Source: Acytostelium subglobosum LB1
Taxonomy: Eukaryota; Evosea; Eumycetozoa; Acytosteliales; Acytosteliaceae
NCBI RefSeq assembly: GCF_000787575.1
Contig: NW_012236520.1
Coordinates: 186,001 to 250,000, forward strand
Direction of reading: 5' to 3'
Length of the DNA stretch: 64,000 nt
Shown: positions 1 to 13,383 of the stretch, piece after piece
How positions within the stretch are numbered: position 1 is the stretch's first letter
How the letters are laid out: each line of letters starts with the position of its first letter
Notes under the pieces: generated by a model
The model's database searches: none
What the model saw: only the letters and a program-made list of their open reading frames with translations
What the model was told of the DNA's origin: nothing
Made by a program: the position numbers and the translations under genes

Positions 1-2798
<2,798 letters not shown>

Positions 2799-3208
2799 AC
2801 TTGTACAATGGAATGAATCCACAACCAACCTACCTTTCAATCAATAACATGGAAGTACGCCTTCCTGATTTTTTCCATTTGCATCAACATTTTATTTGTT
2901 TGATCAAACGGTCAACCCATAAACATTTTGGTCCATATGATGATAGATTACATTGAAGATTAATGACATTGAAAGGTAGTTACCTAAACATACTCTAAAG
3001 AGATTTCGCTATCATACGCAATGTATGCCCAGAGATTCTCTTACTTCGTACAAATAGCCAAATTCGCCATCAAATTACCCGTTGTTTGATTGGTAATGGA
3101 CCTTGGTCTTCTTAATCATATTGGTTTGATTTATTAGAAACCTTCGGAACCCAACTCCATTCAACAACACCCCCAATCCAATCAAAGATAAACAAGTTCC
3201 CAAGTACA
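2799..3208. other. Intergenic, convergent 3' flanks
   Basis: AT-rich spacer between the converging 3' ends of prp8 and the F-box/WD40 gene. I see no gene, tRNA or notable repeat in it. Confidence 0.6.
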
Positions 3209-4738
3209 TTACTCCTCTTTATTGATTACCTCAACACTGTTGGAATAGTTCCATACTCTGATACTACCATCCTCTGAACTACTAACTAAACGATCTTTGC
3301 TCAGGTCTATATGATTGATAGCACCTTGATGTCCAGAGAGTGTGTAGAGTGGTGGATCATCCATCTGATTCGGATCCCACACCTTAATGGTCGAGTCATT
3401 TGAAGCACTGAACATACATGATGCCTTGATTTGAAGATTATTGATTGCCTTTTGGTGACCTCTAAATACTCGATTTGGTGTCATCATGTGGAATGGTCTG
3501 GTGCCCCTCGACGGACTCGTGTCATTCAAGTCCCACGACAGTACATCATTATAGTCCGATGTGTATATTGAGTTGTTCATATACTCAATGTGATGTACAG
3601 GACATAGCAATGGCTCCTTGGTTGATGCAATCATTGATCCAGTCTTCATACACCATAGATCAATATATCCATTGTTTAGACCACTGGCAATGTTTCCATC
3701 ATCCCATGTTGGCACTCTTCTTCGATCCAATGCCAAACAAGTCACTGATGAATCTGATTCAAATGTGTGAACTGGACGTGGAGTCCGCAGATCCCAAACC
3801 CTGGTAGTTTGATCCAATGATGAACTGATGATCACTCCATGACCAACCAATATTGAGTTGATTGATTGCTGATGTGATCTTAGTGAGGTGATCACTTGTG
3901 CCCTGTGAACATCCCATACTCTAACGACCTTGTCATCACCAGCACTGATCAGATGATGACCTTTGACCTCCAGAGCACGGACTGATCCACTATGTGATGA
4001 CAATGTATCCATCTTTTGTCCATTGTTTACATTCCATACTCTGATGGCCGAGTCCTTGCAAGCAGCATAGACCATTTGATTCTTGAATGAGAATGTACTT
4101 GTTGCCTGCTCACTCAATATATGAGTACAACTACGATCCTTTAAGTCCCATACACGAAGTGTTCCATCTTGGCTGGTGCTAACCAAATTATCATTCCTGG
4201 ACTTGGCTCTCATAATATTATTATTGCTACTGTCATCACTACCACTTGTTGTCAATTGATATTGCCAATAATTTCCTCGTCTCCATTGTTGTTTGATAAT
4301 ATGTCTATTGATGAATTGCTTCTTGTAGTTGGATGGAAGTGATGGGTTGTCCAATGGTGTCAACAAACATATCTTTAAGTTTGTATCCCATTGATCAAAG
4401 TTGTCCAGATATAATTGTTTCCACACTTGGTTGACCTGGCAAAGTAGATTGAATCTCCTATTCACTCTTGATAATATTTTGGCAATATCATTATAATTAT
4501 TTATAAAGTTGAATATATATATTGTCAGCTCCAATGGTAACTTGGAAAACATATCTGGATAATATGACGTTGTGGATGTAGTAATAGTTGTAATAGTTGA
4601 TTGAATGATTGGACTAATTTGGGAATTTTCCAACATTGGTATTATTGTGAATATCTTTGGTTGATTGGACTTGTGATCCACTCTTCTATGTTTCTTTAAT
4701 ATCTTATTAATTAATGATAATTGATTATTTATAAACAT
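3209..4738 (-). CDS. F-box and WD40-repeat protein, likely SCF ubiquitin-ligase substrate adaptor
   Basis: Single-exon gene of 509 aa. An F-box lies near residues 62-112 (FSKLPLELTIYIFNF...VWKQLYLDNF) and would bind Skp1 in an SCF E3 ligase. About seven to eight WD40 blades follow, visible as repeated RVWDL, RVWNV, RVWDV, KVWDP and RVWNY signatures from residue ~165 to the C-terminus; they should form a substrate-binding propeller. The layout is that of Fbxw7/CDC4-type adaptors, but I cannot assign an orthologue or a substrate. The first ~60 residues are Ile/Asn/Thr-rich and low in complexity, so the start could lie slightly further in. The family is secure; the role as a ubiquitin ligase adaptor follows from family knowledge. 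Confidence 0.88.
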   Translation of the reverse strand: MFINNQLSLINKILKKHRRVDHKSNQPKIFTIIPMLENSQISPIIQSTITTITTSTTSYYPDMFSKLPLELTIYIFNFINNYNDIAKILSRVNRRFNLLCQVNQVWKQLYLDNFDQWDTNLKICLLTPLDNPSLPSNYKKQFINRHIIKQQWRRGNYWQYQLTTSGSDDSSNNNIMRAKSRNDNLVSTSQDGTLRVWDLKDRSCTHILSEQATSTFSFKNQMVYAACKDSAIRVWNVNNGQKMDTLSSHSGSVRALEVKGHHLISAGDDKVVRVWDVHRAQVITSLRSHQQSINSILVGHGVIISSSLDQTTRVWDLRTPRPVHTFESDSSVTCLALDRRRVPTWDDGNIASGLNNGYIDLWCMKTGSMIASTKEPLLCPVHHIEYMNNSIYTSDYNDVLSWDLNDTSPSRGTRPFHMMTPNRVFRGHQKAINNLQIKASCMFSASNDSTIKVWDPNQMDDPPLYTLSGHQGAINHIDLSKDRLVSSSEDGSIRVWNYSNSVEVINKEE

Positions 4739-5562
4739 GATTGTTGTTGTGATTCTTCTTTGTAAATAAATAAATAAATAAATTAATATGATTGATTGAA
4801 TGCCTGACAGGATATAAGGATGACACTGCCTATTCTTAAAGTATTATTATGTTATAAAGTGTGTAGTTATGTTATAAGAGTTGGAGTGTAGTGATTGAGT
4901 GAGTGAGTGGAGGTGAATAGTGGTCATTGTCAATTTATGAATGAATAGTTAGAGATAAATATCAGCAATGGTCATGTGATGGCACTGCAATGGTATTAGA
5001 TAGGGGTGTGAATCACAGTGTCAGTGTTGCTGAGATATCTGTCGGGTTCGGGTTGGAGTGGTATGAGTGAGTGAACAAGAATAGACACAGACCACACACT
5101 CAGACACGGACAACACACACTTAGTGTACACCAGTGATCGATGATCTAGAACTGAAACATAAGTGATTCGTCTTCCAATGTACGTACATTGACTGATTCC
5201 CATTCATTCATATGTTGTTGTTATTATTCATTTGACTGATTGATTGGTCAAAGCAATCTTATCCATCTTACTTACATTCTACTCATTCATGTTAACATGA
5301 GTGATTGTGAGATGTGATATTGAGAGTTGACTATATGATCACTACGCACTATGAGATGAGAATGATCAATGTCAATGAGTGACCTAGTACTATCTCTGAA
5401 AGTCTAGACAGAGATCCTGCCCATTTCAATTGAATGAGTTATGGGACAAACTACTAAGTTCAATCACCCACTCTTCACATCACATCCAAGTTGTTATTGT
5501 TCCCCACTTTCACAATCCATGTAGTTGTGTTTATTAATATTAACATCATAGAGAGGTAGAGA
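4739..5562. other. Intergenic, divergent promoter region
   Basis: Lies between the 5' ends of the F-box/WD40 gene (minus) and eIF3g (plus). It has an (AAAT)n tract near 4765-4785, GAGTGAGT-type repeats near 4895 and otherwise AT-rich unique DNA. Short open frames in it show no coding character. Confidence 0.5.
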
Positions 5563-6516
5563 ATGGCTACAGTCGCTATACCAAAGAATGAGAAATGGGC
5601 AGAAGTACCAGAGGAGAAGGTCATTGAATATATTGTAAAGGATGATAAGGGTGCTGATGTTAGAGTAGGTGTCAAGCTGGTATTATAATTACATTCACTC
5701 AAACTGGACTAAATACTAACACTTACAAACAATAATATAGGTTATAAAGACATTCAGAGAGTATCAAGTACCTGTCAAGAGAAACAAGAGAGTGGATGAA
5801 CGTAGGAAATGGGAGAAGTTTGGTGACTGTGTAGGACAGTCTGGTCTTTCCAACACATCTTCAGGTGAAGAGGTCTTCCTTACATTGTCAAGGAACATGG
5901 TTTCTGTATGTTGTCAACAATAGGGTCATTGATTGATTGATTGATTGATTGATTATGTCTCAACTAACACCCAACTACCAATCAACGCAGGATGAGGAGA
6001 AGAAGGAGACAATTGTATGCAGGAACTGCAAGAAGAATCATTTCACCTCAAAGTGTCCATACAAGGATGCTCTGGAGTTAAGTATGTCTATCATGTTAGT
6101 GAGACAAGTTGGCGTAACCAATACTAACTCACACAACAACAGCTCAACGACAGATCAAGACAGACAAGGACGAGAAGGAGGGCGGAGGTGGCGGCAAGAC
6201 AGGCGATGCCAAGTACGTCCCACCATCACAGAGAGCAGGCTACAGTCCGATGGCGATGACAGAGGTACCTTCACTTATCGTTTCAAACGTTTCAGAGAAT
6301 GCTACCGACAGAGATCTACGTGATTTGTTCAGTCAGTTTGGATACGTTGCCAAGGTCAACGTACCAAAGGACAACGATGGCCGTCCAAGAGGATTCGCCT
6401 ACGTCACCTACAATGATATACGCGCGGCAGAAGAAGCCATCAAGAACTTAGATGGACACAGATACGACTACCTCGTACTTCAAGTTGATTTCGCCAAGAG
6501 GAGGACAAACAACTGA
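5563..6516 (+). CDS. eif3g: Translation initiation factor eIF3 subunit G
   Basis: RNA-binding eIF3 subunit that promotes scanning and reinitiation in the cytosol. Four exons are inferred: 5563-5679, 5741-5905, 5991-6081 and 6143-6516, all with GT-AG borders and matching phases, giving 248 aa. In order the protein shows the N-terminal eIF3g region (MATVAIPKNEKWAEV...), a CCHC-like zinc knuckle (CRNCKKNHFTSKCPY, residues ~101-115), a Gly/Lys-rich linker ending KYVPPSQRAG, and a C-terminal RRM from ~residue 168 with RNP2-like SLIVSNVS and RNP1 RGFAYVTY. Human eIF3g is 320 aa, so this one is compact, but the order of elements is identical. Intron 2 carries a run of the TTGA/GATT tetranucleotide that is common in this window. 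Confidence 0.94.
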
Positions 6517-6638
6517 GCTCATTAGTCGCAGTAGGCATCAATCCAATCATTCATACAATCAATCACTCAATCATATCCTGTAATTAAATAACTAAATAAC
6601 TAAACTGACAACCCTCTCTCTGTTCTCTCGTTCATTGA

Positions 6639-7861
6639 TCAACTGCTTGATGTTGTCGTTGTTGTATTGGATTGACTGTCCACGTTCGTGTTCGCTTTCA
6701 ATTGATTGTTGATGACTGCAGCCTCATTTAGTTTGGCATCGACGCCAATGTAGTGCAATGGAGGGATGACTGTTTCCACAGCGTATAAAGCAGATGCTGA
6801 TGGACACATAAATGCCAACTGCCATTGAACCATTGGTTGTTCCTTTGTTGGTACTGGTGCAGACCATATTGCACCAGTGATCTGTCTCTTTGATTGTTCA
6901 AACACATAGTCATTCACTCCATACTTGCCTGAAGGATTGATTGATTGATGTATTAGTATAGCTGATCATGGACGATACTAGTGCCGCGACATATACCTTT
7001 GATGTGATAATGTACTGAGACAAACATCCTGCCTCTCAACACTTGTAACTTTGTCTTGGTAGCTTGTGTGATCTCCTCCACCTTGAACTTGAAGTGAGGT
7101 GGATGCTCCAGCCGCAGGAACTCGTCCATGTGTCCAAGTAGCGGTCCAACAGTCTTCTCGTAGTAATAATCAGTGACCATTGACTTGATTGCCTCGTTGT
7201 CCTTAGCTCCTTGATAGTTGGACAGTAGCTCGATGAATGTCAGCAGCTGTTTGCTGGTGGCGGCGACGATGTCGCCTTGCTGGCTGTCCTCAAACAGCTC
7301 CTTCCAGGGCGATCGCTTGGCGCGCAAGTAGTTGTACCAATTCTGCATTGTGACCAGGGGTCGCGAGAGCTGTGTGATCAATGTCTCTGGGTAGATGAAT
7401 GAGAGGAATGGTGATGATGATATGAAGCCCAAGTATACACGATCGTCCCATGGTTGTGGCTTTGCTGCAATCATTGGTATCTCATCAAGATGTTGTTGAT
7501 TGAGTGTTGTCAACACTGTCTCTTCAAATTGATTAAACAGTTCCGTTCTAAGTTGTTGTTGATCCATATCTCTAGTTGGTATTGGCTTCTTGTCATTACT
7601 TGATGTTGATTCTGATGTTGATGATGATGATGATGGTGATGGTGTTGGGTTTGTTGATGTACTATAATATCGATTGTTTGATGATGATTGAGTTGTGATC
7701 ATCATTGATGATGAAGGTGATGTTGTTGTTGTACCAACAACATGTTGAACTCGCTGACATTGAAGTTGATTGAGTATTGAATATCGTGTGGCGGATGTTT
7801 GATATAGTGACAGCTTTGAACAACTGTTCAGCAGTCTAGTATTGTATAATGACTTTATCAT
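6639..7861 (-). CDS. Probable mitochondrial protein with a Tim44/MRPL45-like domain
   Basis: Two exons, 7861-6997 and 6928-6639, joined across an intron of 68 nt, give 384 aa. I chose the ATG at 7859-7861. From there the N-terminus (MIKSLYNTRLLNSC) is basic, hydroxylated and free of acidic residues, like a mitochondrial presequence; the frame stays open further upstream but reads like a leader. A Ser/Thr/Gln-rich linker runs to about residue 100. The C-terminal ~200 residues look like an alpha+beta Tim44/MBA1/MRPL45 fold (HFKFKVEEITQATKTKLQ..., then MVQWQLAFMCPSAS). In that family such proteins serve as import-motor anchors or membrane receptors of the mitoribosome. The family call rests on overall pattern, not on diagnostic residues, and could be wrong. 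The C-terminus is Thr/Ser-rich. Confidence 0.6.
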
Positions 7862-8115
7862 TGTTGTTGTATCTTTCAAGTGAAGTGAATGAAGTGAGTG
7901 AATGAGTAGTGAAGGCAATCTTATCATCACTGTCTCGTCGACCTCGCGTGTCCGACAAACCCTCCCATAAATTTCCAACTTGGTGGCACGTAATGAACAC
8001 GAACAAGTGGTACCACGACCACAGTTACAACAACAACAGATACAGTTACTGACATATTATTATTACTATTATTATAATAACAATCAATGAATGATTTATT
8101 AAAGAGCAAAAGATA

Positions 8116-9180
8116 TTATGGTTGTGGGGCATTTGGTACAATTCGAGATCTTTGTTGATCCTCGACTATCATTGCGACAGGTGATGTTGGTGCTAATACA
8201 ACCTCGGCATCAGCAGCAACAGGGGCATCAGCAACAGCAGCAGCAGCAGGAGCAGCAGGCTTGTGTGGCTCGTGCTCACCATTGTTTGATGTCTTGCCCT
8301 TGTTGTTTGGATTCTTCAAAGCCTCCTGTGCCTCTCGCTGACGATCGAGCATCTCCTGGGTGGTGTCTGTTGACGCACGTGATCCTGCACCCTTTGGCTG
8401 CTTCTTGAAGATGTTGTCCAGAACCCTCCTCAACTCCTCACTGTTCCTCTTGTCCTGCTCATCGTCCTGCTCGTCCTGCTCATCCTCGTCACGAGCCGCC
8501 TTGTCATCCTCCACCTGGTGCTCATTCCTTCTGGTCTTCCTCTCCTTGTCATCATAGTTGAATATGACCGAGAGTGCTTGGAGTGTCTGCTTCAAGTCAG
8601 CCAACTGTCTCAGTCTCTCTTGGTTGGTGGCAGTCGATGTTGGAAGGTCACCTGGAGTGGTTGGCGCCGGTGTCTTGGTGCTCGTGGGCGCTGCCGAGGT
8701 TTGCGGGATCACACCAATTGCACGATAGAACTTGGCATAGCAATCGACCAGGTCTTTGAAGCTGTTGATGACAGTGGTCACATTGGATGACTTTGGAAAG
8801 AATTTGTACAACATCACCAAGTCCTCACCAATCAATGTGTCCAACGTCTGTGATCTAGTCGACAACATCTTACCCAGATCAAACTTCTTATCAAAAGGAC
8901 CATTATTCTTTGCACCGAATGATCTCTCACCAGTTACAAATGGAGTAACTCTAGCAATCAAATGTTCAATATCTGATACTGATGGGCATTTTGAATTCCA
9001 TTCAACATCCTATTTCATTCATTGATTGATTGATCATGGATAATAATGTCAGTTGGTTGATTGTCCAACAACATGGAATCAATCCAATATGGTGTACACG
9101 AATCTTACATCAGTTTTGGCAAAGGAACCTCCAACAACAATCAAAAGAATCAGAAATATTGAACAACTTTTCCAATTCAT
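8116..9180 (-). CDS. Secreted or luminal acidic protein of unknown function
   Basis: I do not recognise this protein. A 72-nt first exon (9180-9109) encodes 24 residues that form a signal peptide (MNWKSCSIFLILLIVVGGSFAKTD). After an intron of 99 nt, exon 2 (9009-8116) adds 297 residues, for 321 aa in all. The mature part begins DVEWNSKCPSVSDIEHLIARV. An alpha-helical N-terminal part of about 100 residues follows, then a Thr/Pro-rich linker, a highly charged coiled-coil-like stretch around residues 195-230 (DEDEQDEQDDEQDKR) and an Ala-rich tail. No transmembrane segment is seen after the signal peptide and there is no KDEL-type retention signal. The signal peptide is only visible once exon 1 is added; the gene would otherwise appear to start at an internal Met. 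Confidence 0.75.
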
Positions 9181-9728
9181 TTATAAATATCTTTATATAT
9201 ATCTAAATCTAAATCTATATCTTTATAATTAATAATAATAATAATAGGTATATGTTATAATGGAAGCATCCTGTTGCCATGAGGCTAGGCTAAGGGTTGA
9301 TGTGTTGCTGAATTAGAACATGGATGATGATCAATCACATGACCAAGAGTGCCTTAGATTGATTGCCATTGTAATATAGCACTGTGTGTATTACTACAAC
9401 TGTTGTAGTACATGTATATTATACATGATAGCAGTGTTGATTGTCATTGATTGATTGTGATAATGGTGTGTGGGGGATGATAAATCAAAGCTGCAAACAC
9501 ATTGGGATGATCTGGGGTTGTTTGGGTCCCAACTAAAGTTTGGCCCGCTCACACCTCAACATCACCTTTAGGTGATCAATTAGGAAGAGGAAGCAGAACA
9601 GTCTGGACTCTACCACTGCCACTCACTCCTGATCACTTCATTAGTCAGTAACCAACACATATAATATACAATACACACACTTCACATACATTTATACAGT
9701 CGAACACAGCTCGTTCATACATACATAC
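9181..9728. other. Intergenic, divergent promoter region with a short inverted repeat
   Basis: Lies between the start of the secreted-protein gene (minus) and the sulfurtransferase gene (plus). It holds a perfect inverted repeat ATCACC-TTTA-GGTGAT at 9561-9576, a possible dimeric regulator site, and AT-rich sequence elsewhere. No gene is seen. Confidence 0.45.
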
Positions 9729-10745
9729 ATGTTATTAAGAGCAATCAGATCGTTCACAAACACAGCCTCCACTACCACCAACTTGCTATTAAAGTCATCG
9801 TCAACTATAACAACAACAACAACAACACACTTGATCATTAAGAGAACAATGAGCTCATTGAATACTACTGCCAGCGCCAACCTATTCGTCCAACCTCAAT
9901 GGTTGAACGAGCACCTGAACAATGTAAAGGTGATCGACGCCTCGTGGTACATGCCACACGAGAATCACAACATTCGCAAGGAGTTTGAGGAGGCCCACAT
10001 CCAATCGGCCGTGCTCTTTGACATTGACGAGGTCTGCGACAAGACCGTCAACCTGCCACACAACTTGCCCTCGGTCGACTTCTTCCAGCAGGAGGTCGGC
10101 GCTCGTCTGGGCATCTCCAGCGACGACCACGTCGTCATCTACGACACTCGTGGCACCTACGTCGCGTCGGCCCGTGCCTGGTGGACCTTCCTCACCTTTG
10201 GTCACAACCCAGACAAGCTGTCCATCCTGTTTGGCGGTCTGCCCGCCTGGCAGCGTGCTGGCCTCCCAACCGTGCAGGGCAAGATCGCCCCTGCCGCACA
10301 GCCCGCCACCTACAAGGCCACATTCAACCCTTCCATGGTCAAGACTCGCGCAGACCTCGAGAACAACATGAACGACAAGAAGTACCAAGTGGTCGACGCT
10401 CGTGTCGCCGACCGCTTCTATGGCCGCGTCGACGAGCCTCGCGCTGGTCTGCGTCGTGGACACATTCCAGGCGCTCTCAACGTCCCATGGGTGGAGATTG
10501 TAAACAATGCACAGGGTGGCTACCAGGACAAGGACAAGGTGTTGGCCCTGTTCAAGACCAACGGTATTGATGTCAACAAGCCCGTGCTCACCACCTGTGG
10601 CTCTGGCACCACTGCCGCCGTCCTCACTCTTGGACTGTACTCATTCGGTTATCCACTGGCACCAATCTACGATGGATCATGGTCTGAGTGGGGCCAGGTT
10701 GGCCTGGACACTCCAGTCGAGACTGATGTTCCAAAGACCAACTAA
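9729..10745 (+). CDS. 3-mercaptopyruvate/thiosulfate sulfurtransferase (tandem rhodanese), likely mitochondrial
   Basis: Intronless, 338 aa, with two rhodanese domains. The N-terminal inactive domain contains VKVIDASWYMP and DDHVVIYDTRG. The C-terminal domain carries the catalytic Cys290 in the loop CGSGTT. That loop is of the mercaptopyruvate sulfurtransferase type (CG-S-G) and not the CRKG type of classical rhodanese, so transfer of sulfur from 3-mercaptopyruvate is the likelier reaction. The second domain also has RRGHIPGALNVPW. The first ~40 residues (MLLRAIRSFTNTASTTT...) resemble a mitochondrial presequence. A second Met at residue 41 (MSSLNTTASANLF) starts exactly where the conserved domain begins, so alternative initiation could give a cytosolic form. 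GC-rich third positions contrast strongly with the flanking DNA. Confidence 0.93.
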   Translation: MLLRAIRSFTNTASTTTNLLLKSSSTITTTTTTHLIIKRTMSSLNTTASANLFVQPQWLNEHLNNVKVIDASWYMPHENHNIRKEFEEAHIQSAVLFDIDEVCDKTVNLPHNLPSVDFFQQEVGARLGISSDDHVVIYDTRGTYVASARAWWTFLTFGHNPDKLSILFGGLPAWQRAGLPTVQGKIAPAAQPATYKATFNPSMVKTRADLENNMNDKKYQVVDARVADRFYGRVDEPRAGLRRGHIPGALNVPWVEIVNNAQGGYQDKDKVLALFKTNGIDVNKPVLTTCGSGTTAAVLTLGLYSFGYPLAPIYDGSWSEWGQVGLDTPVETDVPKTN

Positions 10746-10910
10746 ACTTAATACACAACACCATCGATGGCATTGCTTCGATATTGGTCTTACCCAATCA
10801 ATCAATCATCCCATTCAATCAATCAATCCAATCAATCAATGATATGTTGCTGCTAGCTGCTGGCTGCTGCTTGATAAATAGGTTTACTTTGATAGTGCGA
10901 TCGCAAATGG

Positions 10911-12855
10911 CTAGAGCTGGTGGATGGTGGTCTGACCCTCCTCCTTCTTGGCTATGATTACAACGACGCCGTCTCGCTTGCCAACGGTGGACGAGGCGAT
11001 GGGCGATGACAACTTGATCACCTTGTAAAAGTTTCCCTCCTGGATGTCCTGCTGCGTGCAGCCGTGCAGGCCGATGTTGGGCACCAGGATCTCGGTGCCG
11101 TTCGGAATCTGGATGGTGTCGGGCAGCGAGATGGTGCCCTCCAGCGTGATGTCCATCTGGTTGACGGTGATGCGCAGCGCGTTGGGCTTGTAGAAGGGTA
11201 TGAAGGCGTAGATTATATAGCTGTCGTTGGTTTCCGTTACATTTACAGGGAGGTTGATTCGATTCATCAGATTGGTCATCATCAATGAGTTGTTGATGTT
11301 GTTGGAGTAGTTGATGTTGATACCCATAGAGTTGGTGGTATTATTAATGTTACTGTTATTGGTATTGTTGTTGTTGATACTGTTGTTTGTTGTAGATGTT
11401 AAGTTGTTGTTGTTGTTGTTGTTGGAGTTGGTGTTGTTGCTTGAACTTCCAATAGCATTGTTGCTGCTTATCTCTGTCAAGTTGATGACAGTCCTTGTCC
11501 TGGACTGATTGGACTTTTGGTCTTTCAGCTCAGTCTCCCATTTGTAGAGGTTATCCATTGTGTACATGTATTCAGGATGCTGAGTGATGTAGTTGCTGTC
11601 GCCACTGGGCAAATCATCCACATTGATAAACTCAAGGAATGGAAGCAATGTGGCATACTTGATACATGTGAGGAATGCTATAATGTCATGTCAGTTGATG
11701 TTAAACTATGTTGATCTACACTCTCAAGGTAAGGCAACAACAACATACCATCTTGTAGCCCAACGTCCTGTCCATTGGAGATGTCATGGTTCTTCTTCCT
11801 CTTCCTCTTCTTTGAGTCTACCTTGGAGGACAGTCGCTCATTCTCTGTCAGACTGATATATTCGCGAATGGCATCCTGTGTGATTGAGTGAGAGGAGAAT
11901 GAGTGATTGAGTGATTGAGCGATTGAGTGATAGAGTGATAGAGTCAACTTACATCGTTAAGATGTTGGTAGATGAATGTGTATACAGCACCACAGAGGTT
12001 GGCCATGTCATTGGGTTGCTTGTATCGCTTGTCCAGGTCAACCCTGTTGGTGTAGAGCGCAAGGACGAGCGTGCGCCTGATCACGGGTGTCTTGAGCGTG
12101 GGCACGACACGGAAGTAGAAGCTGAGGAAGGCTAATGCCTCCTTTTTCTTGTCCTCCTGGCCACGCTCAGTGATCGGTCGCAGGTTCTGATGCTGCTGAA
12201 TGATCTGCTGTGTTGATATCTGGCCGGGCAGGAAGTTGATCTTTGTGAGCAAGTGCGTGGGCAGGGGTGGCGGGGTCGGTGGCAGCGACTGCATGACGCC
12301 GTCGTCTCCATCGTTGGATGCGCCGCCATCGTCCACCTGTGGGTTGGTCCTAATAATCTCGCTCAGCTGATTGGACATGGTGCTGAGCAGTGTGCCCGTG
12401 CTCTCTTGCAGATCGTTGATGCCACTGTGCTGCACCTGCAGATGGAATGGCTGGTGATGCAATGCCGTGCCATTGGTCAGGTAGTCAGTCGACGAATGGA
12501 CATCATCAGTCATATCCAATGTAATATGTTGATTATGATCAATTGCTACACCATAGTGTTGCTGTTGTTGCTGTTGCTGTTGTTGAAGGTCATTGTTGTA
12601 GACTTGAGTTGGTCTCATATGTTGTTGTTGTTGATGTTGTTGAAGATGTTGTTGTTGCTGTTGATGTTGAAGTTGTTGTTGATGTTGTTGATTGATTGCA
12701 TATGATGTATATGATGAATGATCGGTGTGTGAGCCACTGGTTACATGTGATGGATCAATGTACATCAACAGCTGATCACCACCTGAGCCATCCACTTCAT
12801 CATGTGCACTATCTAAATAGGACGTAGTATTGTCGTCCTCCAAAGAAGATGACAT
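10911..12855 (-). CDS. Nuclear-type protein with C-terminal Hsp20/alpha-crystallin-like domain (paralogue 1)
   Basis: Three exons, 12855-11953, 11875-11749 and 11677-10911, give 598 aa. The layout is: a polyGln-rich N-terminus (residues ~55-105); a conserved helical module (ALAFLSFYFRVVPTLKTPV...RYKQPNDMANLCGAVYTFI) that continues over intron 1 into DAIREYISLTE; a strong basic nuclear-localisation cluster (SKKRKRKKNHD); a conserved block after intron 2 (QDAFLTCIKYATLLPFLEF); a polyAsn/Thr linker; and a C-terminal beta domain resembling Hsp20/alpha-crystallin (VTETNDSYIIYAFIP...LRITVNQMDITLEG). The same order of modules occurs in the gene at 34715-37770, so these define a family. I do not recognise a characterised member. 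A transcriptional or chromatin role is inferred only from the NLS and low-complexity tracts. Confidence 0.85.
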
Positions 12856-13220
12856 TTCCTTATGTTGTTGTTGTTGTTGTTGTTATTGTTTATATTTGTA
12901 TAAATATTGATTGATTGAATGGTTGAATGAATGATTGATTAAAAGATAGGGATGGAACCATCAACTCAAAGGAACACACTCAATTCAAAAAAATCAAAAG
13001 GAAAACAAATTCAAATAAATACATCAGGTCCTTGTTGTTTTTGCTGCTGATTGGTCAACGTGGGTGGACTTTATTACTTGGTTGGTTGATTGATGGAATG
13101 ATCTATTGTTGTAGGATGTATGAACATATATAGAAGATATAAATATTTTTGTTGATGATAATGTGATGAGGATAATGGCCACAATAATAGGCCTAATGTT
13201 GTTGAAGTTGGGCAATCGTG
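12856..13220. other. Intergenic between tandem minus-strand genes
   Basis: AT-rich 5' flank of the Hsp20-like-domain gene and 3' flank of the next. It has a short (TTG)n run next to the start codon and A-rich tracts near 12985-13020. No gene is seen. Confidence 0.5.
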
Positions 13221-13343
13221 TTATTGTTGTTGGTGCCCAAATAGTTGATATAATCGGGTGTCATGATCGAGGAGGAAGGCGTCCAATTGTGCGAGTTCGT
13301 CCTGACTTATGATTCGATGTTGTTGTGGTTGTTGTATTATTAG

Positions 13344-13383
<40 letters not shown>

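Noticed and set aside
5931-5955. TTGATTGATTGATT repeats here and in many introns and spacers, considered as a CRISPR-like or satellite array
   Set aside because: Simple tetranucleotide slippage tracts without unique spacers, common in AT-rich dictyostelid non-coding DNA.
7862-7978. More upstream start for the Tim44-like gene
   Set aside because: The extra 39 residues lack presequence character and read like a translated leader; the ATG at 7861 follows a CAACAACA context and gives a good presequence.
9882-10463. Antisense frame in the sulfurtransferase gene (193 codons)
   Set aside because: Mirror of a GC3-rich coding region; the composition is typical of such shadows.
13024-13215. Short minus-strand frame between the Hsp20-like-domain gene and the CudA-like gene
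   Set aside because: AT-rich spacer sequence with no recognisable content, and it directly abuts the stop of the next gene.
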